A stretch of DNA of 64,000 nt from Erythrobacteraceae bacterium CFH 75059. Lineage in GTDB: Bacteria; Pseudomonadota; Alphaproteobacteria; Sphingomonadales; Sphingomonadaceae. Both the position numbers and the translations under genes were made by a program. The notes under the pieces were generated by a model. That model made no database searches. It was not told where the DNA came from and saw only the letters and a program-made list of their open reading frames with translations. The stretch lies in assembly GCA_004331795.1 (NCBI GenBank), contig SJSR01000001.1, forward strand, positions 372,001 to 436,000. The letters are read 5' to 3'. Every line of letters begins with the position of its first letter. Position 1 is the first letter of the stretch. Below are positions 1-7,840 of the stretch, in pieces.

Positions 1-539
1 TGCGCGAAGGAGCGGACGGGAGCAGCCGCGTGCCGGGACTGCCACGCGCCCGACGACAGCCCCAGCCCGCTTGGCGTGTCGTCGATCGGGCCGGAGCGGT
101 CGTCCGGCGCCTCGATGCTCGCCATCGGGCCGCGCGCGGCCCCGCCGGCAGGCCCGGACGACGGCAGCGGGACGGGGCCGTCCGCCCAGGCCGCGGACGC
201 CGCCGCCGGCACTGCGCCGGGCAACGTCCCCGTCGCGGCGAGAAACGCCGCCACCAGCGCGCCCGCCACCTGAAACATGGCCACGCCGCCAAGCGCGCGG
301 ACGAACGGCGCCTTGCGCGTCTTGTGCCGGAAGGCGTAGCGCCCGGCATAGGCGCCGGGCGTTCCGCCGAGCAGCGCGAGGGTGAGCAGCGTGCTTTCGC
401 TGATCCGCCACGCCCCCGCCTCGGCCCGCGCCTTGTCGATGCCGAAGGCGGCGAAGGCGGCGAAATTGAGCGCGATGAGCCAGTAGGTCGCCAGCTCGAG
501 CGGCTGGAACGGCAGGGCGGCGAGAAGATCCGGCGGCAT
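1..539 (-). CDS. DUF1294 family membrane protein, cut by the window edge
   Basis: ATG at 539 reads leftwards without a stop to base 1, so the C-terminus lies outside the window. The first 80 or so residues carry the DUF1294 pattern: an N-terminal hydrophobic segment ending in FGIDKARAE, then WRISESTLLTLALLGG, then a glycine-rich stretch and FRHKTRKAPF. The DK, WRI.E and RHKT residues are the conserved core of this family of small membrane proteins, whose function is not established. After about residue 105 the protein becomes Ala/Pro/Ser-rich, so the tail is longer than in typical members (about 90-150 aa). Some relatives carry an N-terminal cold-shock domain; this one does not. The family call is firm, the function unknown. 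Confidence 0.75.
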   Translation of the reverse strand, partial: MPPDLLAALPFQPLELATYWLIALNFAAFAAFGIDKARAEAGAWRISESTLLTLALLGGTPGAYAGRYAFRHKTRKAPFVRALGGVAMFQVAGALVAAFLAATGTLPGAVPAAASAAWADGPVPLPSSGPAGGAARGPMASIEAPDDRSGPIDDTPSGLGLSSGAWQSRHAAAPVRSFA

Positions 540-697
540 GGCGCGAACGATGACGCGTCCCCGTTAACATCGCGTTTTCACCCGCCCCGGCCGAGACATG
601 GACCGCCTGTGACACGGTCCTGGGTTGAAATGCCGGAGGGGAGCGTGGGTCGCAGGTTCCACGGTCGGCGACAGGTGCTGGCGGTCTTCATCAGGCA

Positions 698-728
698 TGT
701 CCTAGCGCGTCAGGCGCGGTGTAGGACA
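698..728. promoter_or_regulatory. Inverted repeat in the leader of the restriction endonuclease gene
   Basis: Seven bases (TGTCCTA, 698-704) are repeated in inverted form (TAGGACA, 722-728) around a 17-base spacer. The spacer holds a smaller GCGC/GCGC stem (705-708 and 714-717). The element ends 33 bases before the proposed endonuclease start. It could be an operator for a dyad-binding regulator or a leader hairpin. No controller (C) protein is encoded nearby, so the assignment as regulatory is inference. The rest of 540-761 shows no gene. Confidence 0.35.
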
Positions 729-761
729 GTTAAGAGCTTTTCAGGATCACTTAGCTGAAGG

Positions 762-1505
762 ATGAGACTTGGCCCACGCGCCCGCATGCAGCATAGACCT
801 GATATGTTCCTCACATCGACTTACGATCTTCCTCATGTTTTACCGCCTGCCGCCCGGCAGCATTGGGACTTTATGGAATCGAACTCCGCTGCCGCAGTCA
901 TGCAAGCCGTGTGTCCCAACGAATGGGCGGATATTGTGGAGGTATTATCGACCTACCGTCTTGACCCTAACTCATGGCTGAAGGCCGGGGGCAACCGAGG
1001 CGACATTGCGGAGGAAATCGATGGTGAGTTTGGCAAGCGCGGCTGGGTGGAAGCGAGGCTTGATCTAGAGACCAAGGGCATCCTCTACCGCAAGAGCGGC
1101 GACAGGATTGGCGAATTGCCCGCTGTGAAGCAGGAGGGCTATCTCGTCGACAACTTCAAAAATCGCGTTGTCCTTGACGTAGAATGGAACGCCAAAGATG
1201 GAAACTTAGACCGGGATCTTGCCTCCTACAGATCATGGTTTGAGGCAGGCGTTATATCGTCTGCTGTAATCATAACGAAGGACAGGCTGAAGCTTCTGTC
1301 CTTGGCGCGAAAGCTATGGGCGCAGCATCAAGCAACGCTGCCCGAAGAGAAACGTAACGCGAAGCTACCCATTGATCTGACCACCTCGACCGTCACTGCA
1401 TTCGATAAAGCACAGATGCGAGTAAAGCGTGGAGTGATGGGGACTTGCCCTGTGTTGATCGTCGCTGCGACTGACGCGACGTGGAACGGCAAACCTTTTT
1501 TGTAA
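762..1505 (+). CDS. BglII/BstYI family type II restriction endonuclease
   Basis: Predicted to cleave unmodified DNA at a short palindrome, as partner of the methyltransferase at 1515-2168. The sequence follows the BglII/BstYI pattern: an N-terminal NSAAAVMQAV...EWADI segment, a KAGGNRGDIAEEID loop, GKRGWVEAR, then the catalytic strand VDNFKNRVVLDVEWNAKD and RDLASYRSWFEAGVISSAVIITK. Counted from the first ATG, the likely metal ligands are D130, D139 and E141, matching the D-x8-E-x-Q spacing of BglII with a D-x8-D-x-E variant. Length (247 aa) fits the family. The start is uncertain: GAAGG lies directly against ATG 762, and ATGs at 786 and 804 are alternatives. Local GC is low (50% in 1201-1260 by count), which suggests recent acquisition. 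Recognition site unknown; RGATCY or AGATCT would be family guesses. Confidence 0.8.
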   Translation: MRLGPRARMQHRPDMFLTSTYDLPHVLPPAARQHWDFMESNSAAAVMQAVCPNEWADIVEVLSTYRLDPNSWLKAGGNRGDIAEEIDGEFGKRGWVEARLDLETKGILYRKSGDRIGELPAVKQEGYLVDNFKNRVVLDVEWNAKDGNLDRDLASYRSWFEAGVISSAVIITKDRLKLLSLARKLWAQHQATLPEEKRNAKLPIDLTTSTVTAFDKAQMRVKRGVMGTCPVLIVAATDATWNGKPFL

Positions 1506-1514
1506 TGATATGAT

Positions 1515-2168
1515 CTACTCGGCCGCCACCCCAGCTGCGCTGTTATAGCTGTACGTGTTCCAGTCAGGCTTGTAGCTATCGTCTGCCTGATTGCCCCAAA
1601 CTGTCCAGCCGGCACGGGTGCCGCGGCTGAACAGCTCAATGCGCGGGCCCCAGCTACAAGACTCGATGATGGCATATTGCTCGTCAGGCTTTCGTGAGTG
1701 CTCGCGCTTCCGGGTCTGCATCATGTTGACTTGGCTGCGACCGGGTTGAAGCGTACGGGCGCTCTTGCCATGAACACCGAACAGCAAGAGTTCGGTGACG
1801 TTGCGGAAGTAGAACCCAACACCTCGCCCATCCGAGCCGCCATCCTTACGGACCTTATGCCAGACGATGTTGGACACATAGCGAAAGCCCCAAGCTTCCA
1901 TCACCCGTAAGCCCTCGGGCAGCAGCGCATTGGGTACCCAGAGGTATAAGTGCGCAGGATCGGCAGCGATTTCTGCCACTGGCAGCGCGCAGATCTCGGG
2001 CAACTCCATCGTTCCGTAGCGGTTCAGGCGCTTATGCTCCGGCGCGACCTTGCCGGTGCGGTTCTGGAACTGCCATGGGGGATCGGCAAGGATTGTCCCG
2101 AACCGCTGCCCTCTTGCGGTGCTCAGCAGATCGAGACGCGCATCAATAATGAATTGCGATGAGAACAT
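1515..2168 (-). CDS. MT-A70 family DNA (adenine-N6) methyltransferase
   Basis: A 217-aa S-adenosylmethionine-dependent methyltransferase expected to protect host DNA from the endonuclease encoded next to it. It has the DPPW catalytic tetrad at residues 29-32 (TILADPPWQF), the LYLWVPNALLPEGL segment, NIVWHKV and RNVTELLLFGV of MT-A70 enzymes. The C-terminal RIELFSRGTRAGWTVWGNQ closes the SAM site. It converges on the endonuclease gene with only 9 bases between stop codons (TAA at 1503-1505, TAG on the minus strand at 1515-1517). A GGATCT sequence (2173-2178) sits just upstream of its start codon. MT-A70 members methylate adenine in DNA or RNA; pairing with a nuclease argues for DNA here. Confidence 0.85.
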   Translation of the reverse strand: MFSSQFIIDARLDLLSTARGQRFGTILADPPWQFQNRTGKVAPEHKRLNRYGTMELPEICALPVAEIAADPAHLYLWVPNALLPEGLRVMEAWGFRYVSNIVWHKVRKDGGSDGRGVGFYFRNVTELLLFGVHGKSARTLQPGRSQVNMMQTRKREHSRKPDEQYAIIESCSWGPRIELFSRGTRAGWTVWGNQADDSYKPDWNTYSYNSAAGVAAE

Positions 2169-2293
2169 AACAGGATCTCACCGCAGTTTCAGCGGCGCGT
2201 CAAGTGCTCTCGTCGAATTGCCGCAATCGCTGTGGATCCCCTCAAATTCGGGAGTGACGGAATTCCGATCAAGATGGAAAGCTGACAGGGAGA

Positions 2294-3373
2294 TCACTCC
2301 GCCGCCACCCCCAGCACTCTGCCCGCGCCCGCATCCCCGAACAGCCCCGGCCCCTCGTGCTCGGCGGCCTCGTCGTTGGCGCCTTCGCCGCGCTTGGCGG
2401 CCTGGCGCTTGTCGAAGCTCGACCACACGTCGTTCCAGTTGCCGCGCGTCGCCGCCTTGGAATATTCGGTCGCGCGGGTTTCGAAGAAGTTGGCGTGCTC
2501 CACCCCGTTGAGCAGCGGGGTGAGCCAGGGCAACGGGTGCTCATCCACCATGTAGATCGCCGGCAGGCCGAGCTGCCCCAGCCGCCAGTCGGCGATGTAG
2601 CGGATATACTTCTTGATCTCCTTGGCGGTCATGCCGGGGACCGGACCCTGCTCGAAGGCGAGGTCGATGAAGGCGTCCTCGAGCCGGACGGTCTTCTGGC
2701 ACATGTCCATGATGTCCTCCTTGACGCTGCGGGTGAGGCACCCGCGCTCGGCGCAGAAGGCGTGGAACAGGCGCGTGATCCCCTCGCAGTGCAGGCTCTC
2801 GTCGCGGACCGACCAGCTGACGATCTGCCCCATCCCCTTCATCTTGTTGAAGCGCGGGAAGTTCATCAGCATGGCGAAGGACGCGAACAGCTGCAGCCCT
2901 TCGGTAAAGCCGCCGAACATGGCCAGCGTGCGGGCGATGTCCTCGTCATTGTCGACGCCGAATTCCTGCAGGTAATCGTGCTTGGCCTTCATCTCCTCGT
3001 ATTCGAGGAACATGCCGTATTCGCTTTCCGGCATGCCGATCGTGTCGAGCAGGTGCGAATAGGCGGCGATGTGGACCGTCTCCATGTTGGAGAACGCGGC
3101 CAGCATCATCTTGATCTCGGTCGGCTTGAACACCCGGCCGTATTTCTCGTGATAGCAGTCCTGCACCTCGACATCGGCCTGGGTGAAGAAGCGGAAGATC
3201 TGCGTCAGCAGGTTGCGTTCGTGATCGGTCAGCTTCTGCGCCCAGTCGCGGCAATCCTCGCCCAGCGGCACTTCCTCGGGCATCCAGTGGATCTGCTGCT
3301 GCCGTTTCCAGAACTCGTAGGCCCAGGGGTATTCGAAGGGCTTGTAGGTCTTGCGGGCTTCGAGAAGGGACAC
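2294..3373 (-). CDS. nrdB: Ribonucleoside-diphosphate reductase class Ia, beta subunit
   Basis: Supplies the diiron-tyrosyl radical used by NrdA to reduce ribonucleotides for DNA synthesis. Metal and radical residues are visible: D67 (QADVEVQD), E98 and H101 (NMETVH), the radical Y105 (HIAAYS), then EGLQLF and RDESLHCEG for the second carboxylate-histidine set. It is therefore a Tyr-radical Ia enzyme, not a Mn/Fe Ic enzyme with Phe. The 359-aa frame starts at GTG 3373, preceded by AGGAG at good spacing; the much longer open frame upstream is spurious. The N-terminus begins directly with the ferritin-like domain, so there is no ATP-cone here. The C-terminal tail ends GLFGDAGAGRVLGVAAE, the part that docks on NrdA. 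nrdA lies 2.5 kb upstream on the same strand with unrelated genes between. Confidence 0.95.
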   Translation of the reverse strand: MSLLEARKTYKPFEYPWAYEFWKRQQQIHWMPEEVPLGEDCRDWAQKLTDHERNLLTQIFRFFTQADVEVQDCYHEKYGRVFKPTEIKMMLAAFSNMETVHIAAYSHLLDTIGMPESEYGMFLEYEEMKAKHDYLQEFGVDNDEDIARTLAMFGGFTEGLQLFASFAMLMNFPRFNKMKGMGQIVSWSVRDESLHCEGITRLFHAFCAERGCLTRSVKEDIMDMCQKTVRLEDAFIDLAFEQGPVPGMTAKEIKKYIRYIADWRLGQLGLPAIYMVDEHPLPWLTPLLNGVEHANFFETRATEYSKAATRGNWNDVWSSFDKRQAAKRGEGANDEAAEHEGPGLFGDAGAGRVLGVAAE

Positions 3374-3526
3374 GGGCCTGGCTCCTGACGGACGTGCGGG
3401 GTGGAACCGTCCAATATAGGAGCGCGCCGGATTCGGCCAATGGAGCCGTGCCCGCGCGGCTGGGGATAACCTTCCGCGGAACGGGGTGCGGGACGCGCCG
3501 TTGACCCGGGGCAAAGGAGAACCGCG

Positions 3527-3754
3527 ATGGGCGAATACGCACCCGACGACAGCCGCAATGTGACGCTGGGCACCCCGAACAACCCGATCGAACCGGAGCG
3601 CACCGGCCCGCGCGAGGACGCGGCGCGCGAGGCGGTGGCCGAGGGCGAAGCGGAAAAGGGCGATCGCTGGGCAGAGGCGAACCCGTCGTCGGGCGACGGC
3701 GCTCCTGCCAGCGGCAACGCCGCCGAGGTGGCCAGCCGGCCCCGCGATCAGTAG
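3527..3754 (+). CDS. Small hydrophilic protein of unknown function
   Basis: A 75-aa acidic, Pro/Glu/Ala/Gly-rich protein with no hydrophobic segment, predicted to be disordered. The start is well supported: AAGGAGA ends 6 bases before ATG. It is divergent from nrdB and its last 7 bases overlap the end of the convergent acyltransferase gene. The design (strong Shine-Dalgarno site, very low complexity) matches the 129-aa gene at 4947, which suggests a similar class of stress or hydrophilin-like proteins, but no family is recognised. Confidence 0.65.
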   Translation: MGEYAPDDSRNVTLGTPNNPIEPERTGPREDAAREAVAEGEAEKGDRWAEANPSSGDGAPASGNAAEVASRPRDQ

Positions 3755-4800
3755 GCGCGCAGGGGCACGGCGCCGCGCGGGCGGGTGATCTGCCGCGCCC
3801 AGTCGGTGAACCGCTGCTCGAAATGGAAGGTGGACAGGTGCGCCGCCGCCCATGTGGCCAGGGCGAGCAGCGGCCGCTTGAGGTATTTCTCCAGCGTGTC
3901 GCCGCTCCCCAGCCAGGTCGCGCCGAGCATCAGGTGGAACACGTAGAGCGCGTAGCTGATCTGCGCGATGTAGGCGGCCGGTGCCGAGGTCAGGACCGGC
4001 CCGAGCCAGCGCGGGACGCGCAGCAGGGTGACGCCGACGAGCAGCGCCACGGCATAGGGCCGCGCATAGGCGAGAGGCGTCTCGATGAACCAGACGCACA
4101 GCACCGCCGCCACCACCGCGGCCCAGAACGGCACCGCCGCCAGCGCCCGGCGGGCCGCATCGCCCAGCAGGCCGTAACAGACGAGCGCCAGCACGGCCCC
4201 CGCAAGGATCTCGTCCACCCGGTGCCAGGTGACGATGCTGATCGTTTCCCCGGCGGCGATCCGCGCGCCGGTGACCGCGGCCGCAAGCAGCGGCAGGACG
4301 AACAGGCTGCGCCGCCCGCCGACTGCGACGAGCAGGGCGATGCCGCCATAGAAGTGCATTTCGACCGCGAGACTCCACAGGTGCTCGCCGCCGGGAAACA
4401 GCCGCGCCGGCGGCAGATTGCCGAAGAACAGCAGATTGGCGACGAGATGCTGCGGCGTGGCGGCAGGGCTGTCCTGCACCCAGGCGGCCATGAACAGGAT
4501 CGCGACCGCCAACCAGGCGAGCGGCACGATCCGCAGGACGCGCCGGATCAGGAAGGCGCGCGGCTCGGGCCGCTTGATCATGAACCCGGTGATGAGGAAG
4601 CCCGACAAGGTGAAGAACAGGGCCATGCCGCCCGCCCCTGCGGCCGCGTTGGCGCCTTGAAGAAAGGGGTCGAGCGGCAGCCAGTGGGCGGCGATGACCA
4701 GCAGGATCGACAGCGCGCGCCAGCCGTCCAGCACCGCCAGCCGCTCGCCCCCGCCGCCGATGGCGGGGGCCGTAGCGGGAACGGAAACAGGTGCGATCAT
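3748..4800 (-). CDS. Acyltransferase family 3 (OafA/YrhL-type) integral membrane protein
   Basis: A 350-aa multi-pass membrane protein of the Acyl_transf_3 family, which O-acylates sugars on cell-surface polysaccharides, lipids or exported molecules. Family marks are LDGWRALSILLVIAAHW with H39 as the likely catalytic histidine, FFTLSGFLITGFMI, the RRVLRIVPLAW arginine cluster, and HLWSLAVEMHFYGGIALL. About ten hydrophobic segments follow. The gene stands alone between the two ribonucleotide reductase genes, with no polysaccharide cluster nearby, so the acceptor cannot be inferred. Its 3' end overlaps the small gene at 3527-3754 tail to tail. Confidence 0.9.
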   Translation of the reverse strand: MIAPVSVPATAPAIGGGGERLAVLDGWRALSILLVIAAHWLPLDPFLQGANAAAGAGGMALFFTLSGFLITGFMIKRPEPRAFLIRRVLRIVPLAWLAVAILFMAAWVQDSPAATPQHLVANLLFFGNLPPARLFPGGEHLWSLAVEMHFYGGIALLVAVGGRRSLFVLPLLAAAVTGARIAAGETISIVTWHRVDEILAGAVLALVCYGLLGDAARRALAAVPFWAAVVAAVLCVWFIETPLAYARPYAVALLVGVTLLRVPRWLGPVLTSAPAAYIAQISYALYVFHLMLGATWLGSGDTLEKYLKRPLLALATWAAAHLSTFHFEQRFTDWARQITRPRGAVPLRAY

Positions 4801-4946
4801 TGCGGTTTGTTAACGTAACCCGGCGGGGGTGGGAAGAGCCTGACACACACTGTGCTGCGCCGGCACAGGTTGCGCCGCGCTGAACCCCACACGCCACCGC
4901 GGAACTCCTGCCCGCATCGACCGCTTGGCCAGCGAAGGAGAGCCGC

Positions 4947-5336
4947 ATGACCCGTTCCGATCCCGACACACGCACCACACCCGCCACGCAGAAGCAGCAT
5001 GCGGGCGGGCAGTCACAAACCCTGGGCACGATGACGCAGAGCCAGGGCTTCACATCGCCTGAGGCGGGCACTGCCCGCGGCGAGGCGGCCACCGGACCTT
5101 CGGGCCACGACATTCCGCAGGAGCAGGCGGGCTATGGCAGCTCGCACGGGACCCAAGCTGCGTCAGGCGGCGGCGATGCGCAGGCACCCGAGGACAAGAC
5201 CGCGTCGGCTTGGCTTGAGGACGACGCTGACGACGCCGAAGCGGCGCTGGGCGGCAAGGCGGTGCCGGGCGAGATCTCCAGCCGCCCGGACGAGCAGGCC
5301 CGCGCCGACGCAAACCCGCAGCTTTACGAAGGCTGA
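4947..5336 (+). CDS. Small disordered hydrophilic protein of unknown function
   Basis: A 129-aa protein rich in Gln, Thr, Gly, Ala and acidic residues with no transmembrane or signal sequence and no recognised domain. AAGGAG ends 6 bases before the ATG, the same arrangement as the 75-aa gene at 3527, and the coding frame ends just before a strong bidirectional terminator hairpin (5344-5387). The composition suggests an intrinsically disordered, hydrophilin-like protein; that is inference only. It is divergent from the acyltransferase gene. Confidence 0.65.
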   Translation: MTRSDPDTRTTPATQKQHAGGQSQTLGTMTQSQGFTSPEAGTARGEAATGPSGHDIPQEQAGYGSSHGTQAASGGGDAQAPEDKTASAWLEDDADDAEAALGGKAVPGEISSRPDEQARADANPQLYEG

Positions 5337-5343
5337 TCCGGCC

Positions 5344-5387
5344 GGGCGCGGCGGCCGGCTGCCGTGGCGAGACCGGCCGCCGCGCCC
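5344..5387. terminator. Bidirectional terminator hairpin, perfect 15-bp stem
   Basis: GGGCGCGGCGGCCGG (5344-5358) pairs exactly with its inverse complement at 5373-5387 around a 14-base loop. It lies between two convergent genes (stops at 5336 and 5410). There is no clear U-tract on either side, so termination efficiency is uncertain, but position and stem strength fit a shared terminator. Confidence 0.6.
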
Positions 5388-5409
5388 CGAATGCAACCGC
5401 CGCCGGGCG

Positions 5410-5784
5410 TCAGCCGTCCTCGGGTTCGGCGATCTGCACACCCAGCGGGGTCTGCTGGTGCTGGACGACGTCCCAGACCTCGTGCTCGAGCCGGCGCAGC
5501 GTGCTGGTGCACAGCGCATGATAGGACCGCTCGCCCTTCTTCGCCCTGACGCGATAGGCAATGACGATCAGCCCCTCCTGTGGGCGTTCCACGCGGCGGT
5601 CGAGAAACTCGGCCTCGTCCCAGCGCGGCGTCGCCTTGACCGCCTCGCGAGCCTGCGCCCCGTCGAGCAGCCACGGATCGTGGGGCAGAGCCATCACGAC
5701 CGCGTCAGACACCTTGCGGTCATAGGCCTCGGCCGGTCCCGTCCACAGCTCCTGCTCGAACTCCCAGATGCGGCTATCATCCAT
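5410..5784 (-). CDS. SnoaL/DUF4440-like protein of unknown function
   Basis: A 124-aa soluble protein. The ATG at 5784 (MDDSRIWEFEQELW) is chosen because AGGAGA precedes it at normal spacing; an upstream ATG at 5814 lacks this. The fold-level pattern (N-terminal helix FEQELWTGPAEAY, a segment around residue 35-60 with PW and W residues, then VIAYRVRAKKGERSYHALCTSTLRRLEHEVWDVVQHQQTPLG) resembles DUF4440/NTF2-like small proteins. It lies just downstream of nrdA on the same strand (about 100 bases) and may be co-transcribed. No catalytic role can be assigned. Confidence 0.65.
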   Translation of the reverse strand: MDDSRIWEFEQELWTGPAEAYDRKVSDAVVMALPHDPWLLDGAQAREAVKATPRWDEAEFLDRRVERPQEGLIVIAYRVRAKKGERSYHALCTSTLRRLEHEVWDVVQHQQTPLGVQIAEPEDG

Positions 5785-5884
5785 GCGCGTGCTCTCCTGC
5801 TTGAGCAGGCTCAACGCGCGAACAAGTCTTTGGGTTCAGGCCCGACGCCCTGCCCGGCCAGGCGGCGGGGGAGGCCACCACCCC

Positions 5885-7840
5885 TTACTGGCAGGCCAAG
5901 CACTCCTCGTAATCCGTCTGCCCACCTTCCGCCGCCAGCTCGTAGCGCGGCGCTTCCGGGGTGTTGTCCGCCTCCACCCCGCCAGCGAAGCCGGCCCGCT
6001 GCACCGACTTCGAGCGCAGGTAGTACAGCGACTTGATGCCCTTCTCCCACGCTTGGAAATGGAGCATCATCAGGTCCCACTTGTCGACATCGGCGGGGAT
6101 GAACAGGTTCAGCGACTGCGCCTGGTCGATATAGGGCGTGCGGTCGGCGGCGAATTCGAGCAGCCAGCGCTGGTCGATTTCGAACGAGGTCTTGAACACC
6201 GCCTTTTCCTCGGTTGTCAGGAAGTCGAGGTGCTGCACGCTGCCGCCCCGCTCGAGGATCGAATTCCAGACGTTGGTCGAGTCCTTCGACTTCTCCCGCA
6301 GGAGCCGCTCGAGATACGGGTTCTTGACGATGAAGCTGCCCGACAGCGTCTTGTGTGTGTAGATGTTCGCCGGAATCGGTTCGATGCAGGCCGAGGTGCC
6401 GCCGCAGATGATCGAGATGGACGCGGTCGGCGCGATCGCCATCTTGCAGGAAAACCGCTCCATCGCGCCCATGTCGGCCGCGTCGGGGCACGGGCCCCGC
6501 TCCTGCGCGAGCAGCAGCGAGGCCTCTTCGGCCTTGGCGGCGATGTGGCGGAACATCTTGAGGTTCCACACCTTCGCCATGGGCGATTCGAAGCCGATGT
6601 TCTTCGACTGCAGGAAGGAGTGGAAGCCCATCACCCCCAGCCCGACGCTGCGCTCGCGGCTGGCCGAATACTTGGCCCGCGCCATCTCGTCGGGCGCGCG
6701 GTCGATGTAGTCCTGCAGCACATTGTCGAGGAAGCGCATCACGTCCTCGATGAACCGCTTGTCGCCCTCCCACGCATCCCAGGTCTCGAGGTTGAGCGAC
6801 GACAGGCAGCACACCGCCGTCCGGTCGTTGCCGAGGTGATCGCGGCCCGTCGGCAGGGTGATTTCCGAGCACAGGTTCGAGGTCGACACCTTGAGGCCCA
6901 GATCGCGGTGATGCTTGGGCATCATCCGGTTCACCGTGTCGGAGAACACGATGTAGGGCTCGCCCGTGGCGAGGCGGGTCTCCACCAGCTTCTGGAACAG
7001 CGAGCGCGCGTCCACCGTCTTGCGCACGCTGCCGTCCTTGGGCGAGACGAGGTCGAACTCCGTTCCCGACCGCACGGCTTCCATGAAAGCGTCGGTCAGC
7101 AGCACGCCGTGGTGGAGGTTCAGCGCCTTGCGGTTGAAGTCGCCCGACGGCTTGCGGATCTCGAGGAACTCCTCGATCTCGGGATGCGAGATGTCGAGAT
7201 AGCAGGCCGCCGACCCGCGCCGCAGGCTCCCCTGGCTGATCGCGAGCGTCAGCGAGTCCATGACCCGGATGAAGGGGATGATGCCGCTCGTCTTGCCGTT
7301 GAGGCCGACCGGCTCGCCGATGCCGCGCACCTCGCCCCAATAGGTGCCGATGCCCCCGCCCCGGCTGGCGAGCCAGACGTTCTCGTTCCAGGTGCCGACA
7401 ATCCCCTCGAGGCTGTCCGACACCGAATTGAGGTAGCACGAGATCGGCAGGCCCCTGTTCGTGCCCGCGTTCGACAGGACGGGCGTCGCCGGCATGAACC
7501 ACAGCCGCGAAATGTACTCGTAGAGCCGCTGCGCATGCGCGGCGTCGTCGGCGTAGGCGTCGGCCACCCGGGCGAACAGGTCCTGAAACGATTCGCCGGG
7601 AAGGAGATAGCGGTCGGTCAGCGTCTCCTTGCCGAAGTCCGTCAGCAACGCATCGCGGGCCGGATCGGTGCGCACGTCGAAGCGGCGCGGATTGACCGCC
7701 TTGCTGTCATCGCCTTCGGCCGGAGCGGTCGGCATGGCCGCGGCCGGTGCCGCCGCCTCGTGGCTTTGTGCGGAAGCGGAACCGGCGCTGTGCCCGCTGT
7801 CGTGGCTGGCGGTGGCGGGATCGTCGCTTCTGAAGTCCAT
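5885..7840 (-). CDS. nrdA: Ribonucleoside-diphosphate reductase class Ia, alpha subunit, without ATP-cone
   Basis: Catalytic subunit that reduces ribonucleoside diphosphates with the radical supplied by NrdB. With ATG 7840 (AGGA upstream) it has 651 aa. Key residues: C135 (PISCYLN) and C344 (redox pair), N322/C324/E326 in SNLCSEITLP, and the C-terminal swinging pair C647/C650 in ECLACQ. Residues 1-45 are Ala/Ser/His-rich and look disordered, and the conserved core begins near residue 50. The N-terminal ATP-cone that gives dATP feedback inhibition in E. coli NrdA (761 aa) is absent. NrdB has none either, so overall activity control must be different. The specificity-site region (SRGGGIGTYWGEVRGIGEP) is intact. 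Confidence 0.95.
   Translation of the reverse strand: MDFRSDDPATASHDSGHSAGSASAQSHEAAAPAAAMPTAPAEGDDSKAVNPRRFDVRTDPARDALLTDFGKETLTDRYLLPGESFQDLFARVADAYADDAAHAQRLYEYISRLWFMPATPVLSNAGTNRGLPISCYLNSVSDSLEGIVGTWNENVWLASRGGGIGTYWGEVRGIGEPVGLNGKTSGIIPFIRVMDSLTLAISQGSLRRGSAACYLDISHPEIEEFLEIRKPSGDFNRKALNLHHGVLLTDAFMEAVRSGTEFDLVSPKDGSVRKTVDARSLFQKLVETRLATGEPYIVFSDTVNRMMPKHHRDLGLKVSTSNLCSEITLPTGRDHLGNDRTAVCCLSSLNLETWDAWEGDKRFIEDVMRFLDNVLQDYIDRAPDEMARAKYSASRERSVGLGVMGFHSFLQSKNIGFESPMAKVWNLKMFRHIAAKAEEASLLLAQERGPCPDAADMGAMERFSCKMAIAPTASISIICGGTSACIEPIPANIYTHKTLSGSFIVKNPYLERLLREKSKDSTNVWNSILERGGSVQHLDFLTTEEKAVFKTSFEIDQRWLLEFAADRTPYIDQAQSLNLFIPADVDKWDLMMLHFQAWEKGIKSLYYLRSKSVQRAGFAGGVEADNTPEAPRYELAAEGGQTDYEECLACQ

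Noticed and set aside
30-758. A 242-codon plus-strand frame at the left end
   Set aside because: It lies opposite the DUF1294 gene, which has clear conserved residues; the plus frame is Arg/Pro/Gly-rich noise.
3374-5113. An N-terminal extension of nrdB covering another 580 codons
   Set aside because: The extension reads through the acyltransferase gene in the wrong frame; the GTG at 3373 has a good Shine-Dalgarno site and matches NrdB N-termini.
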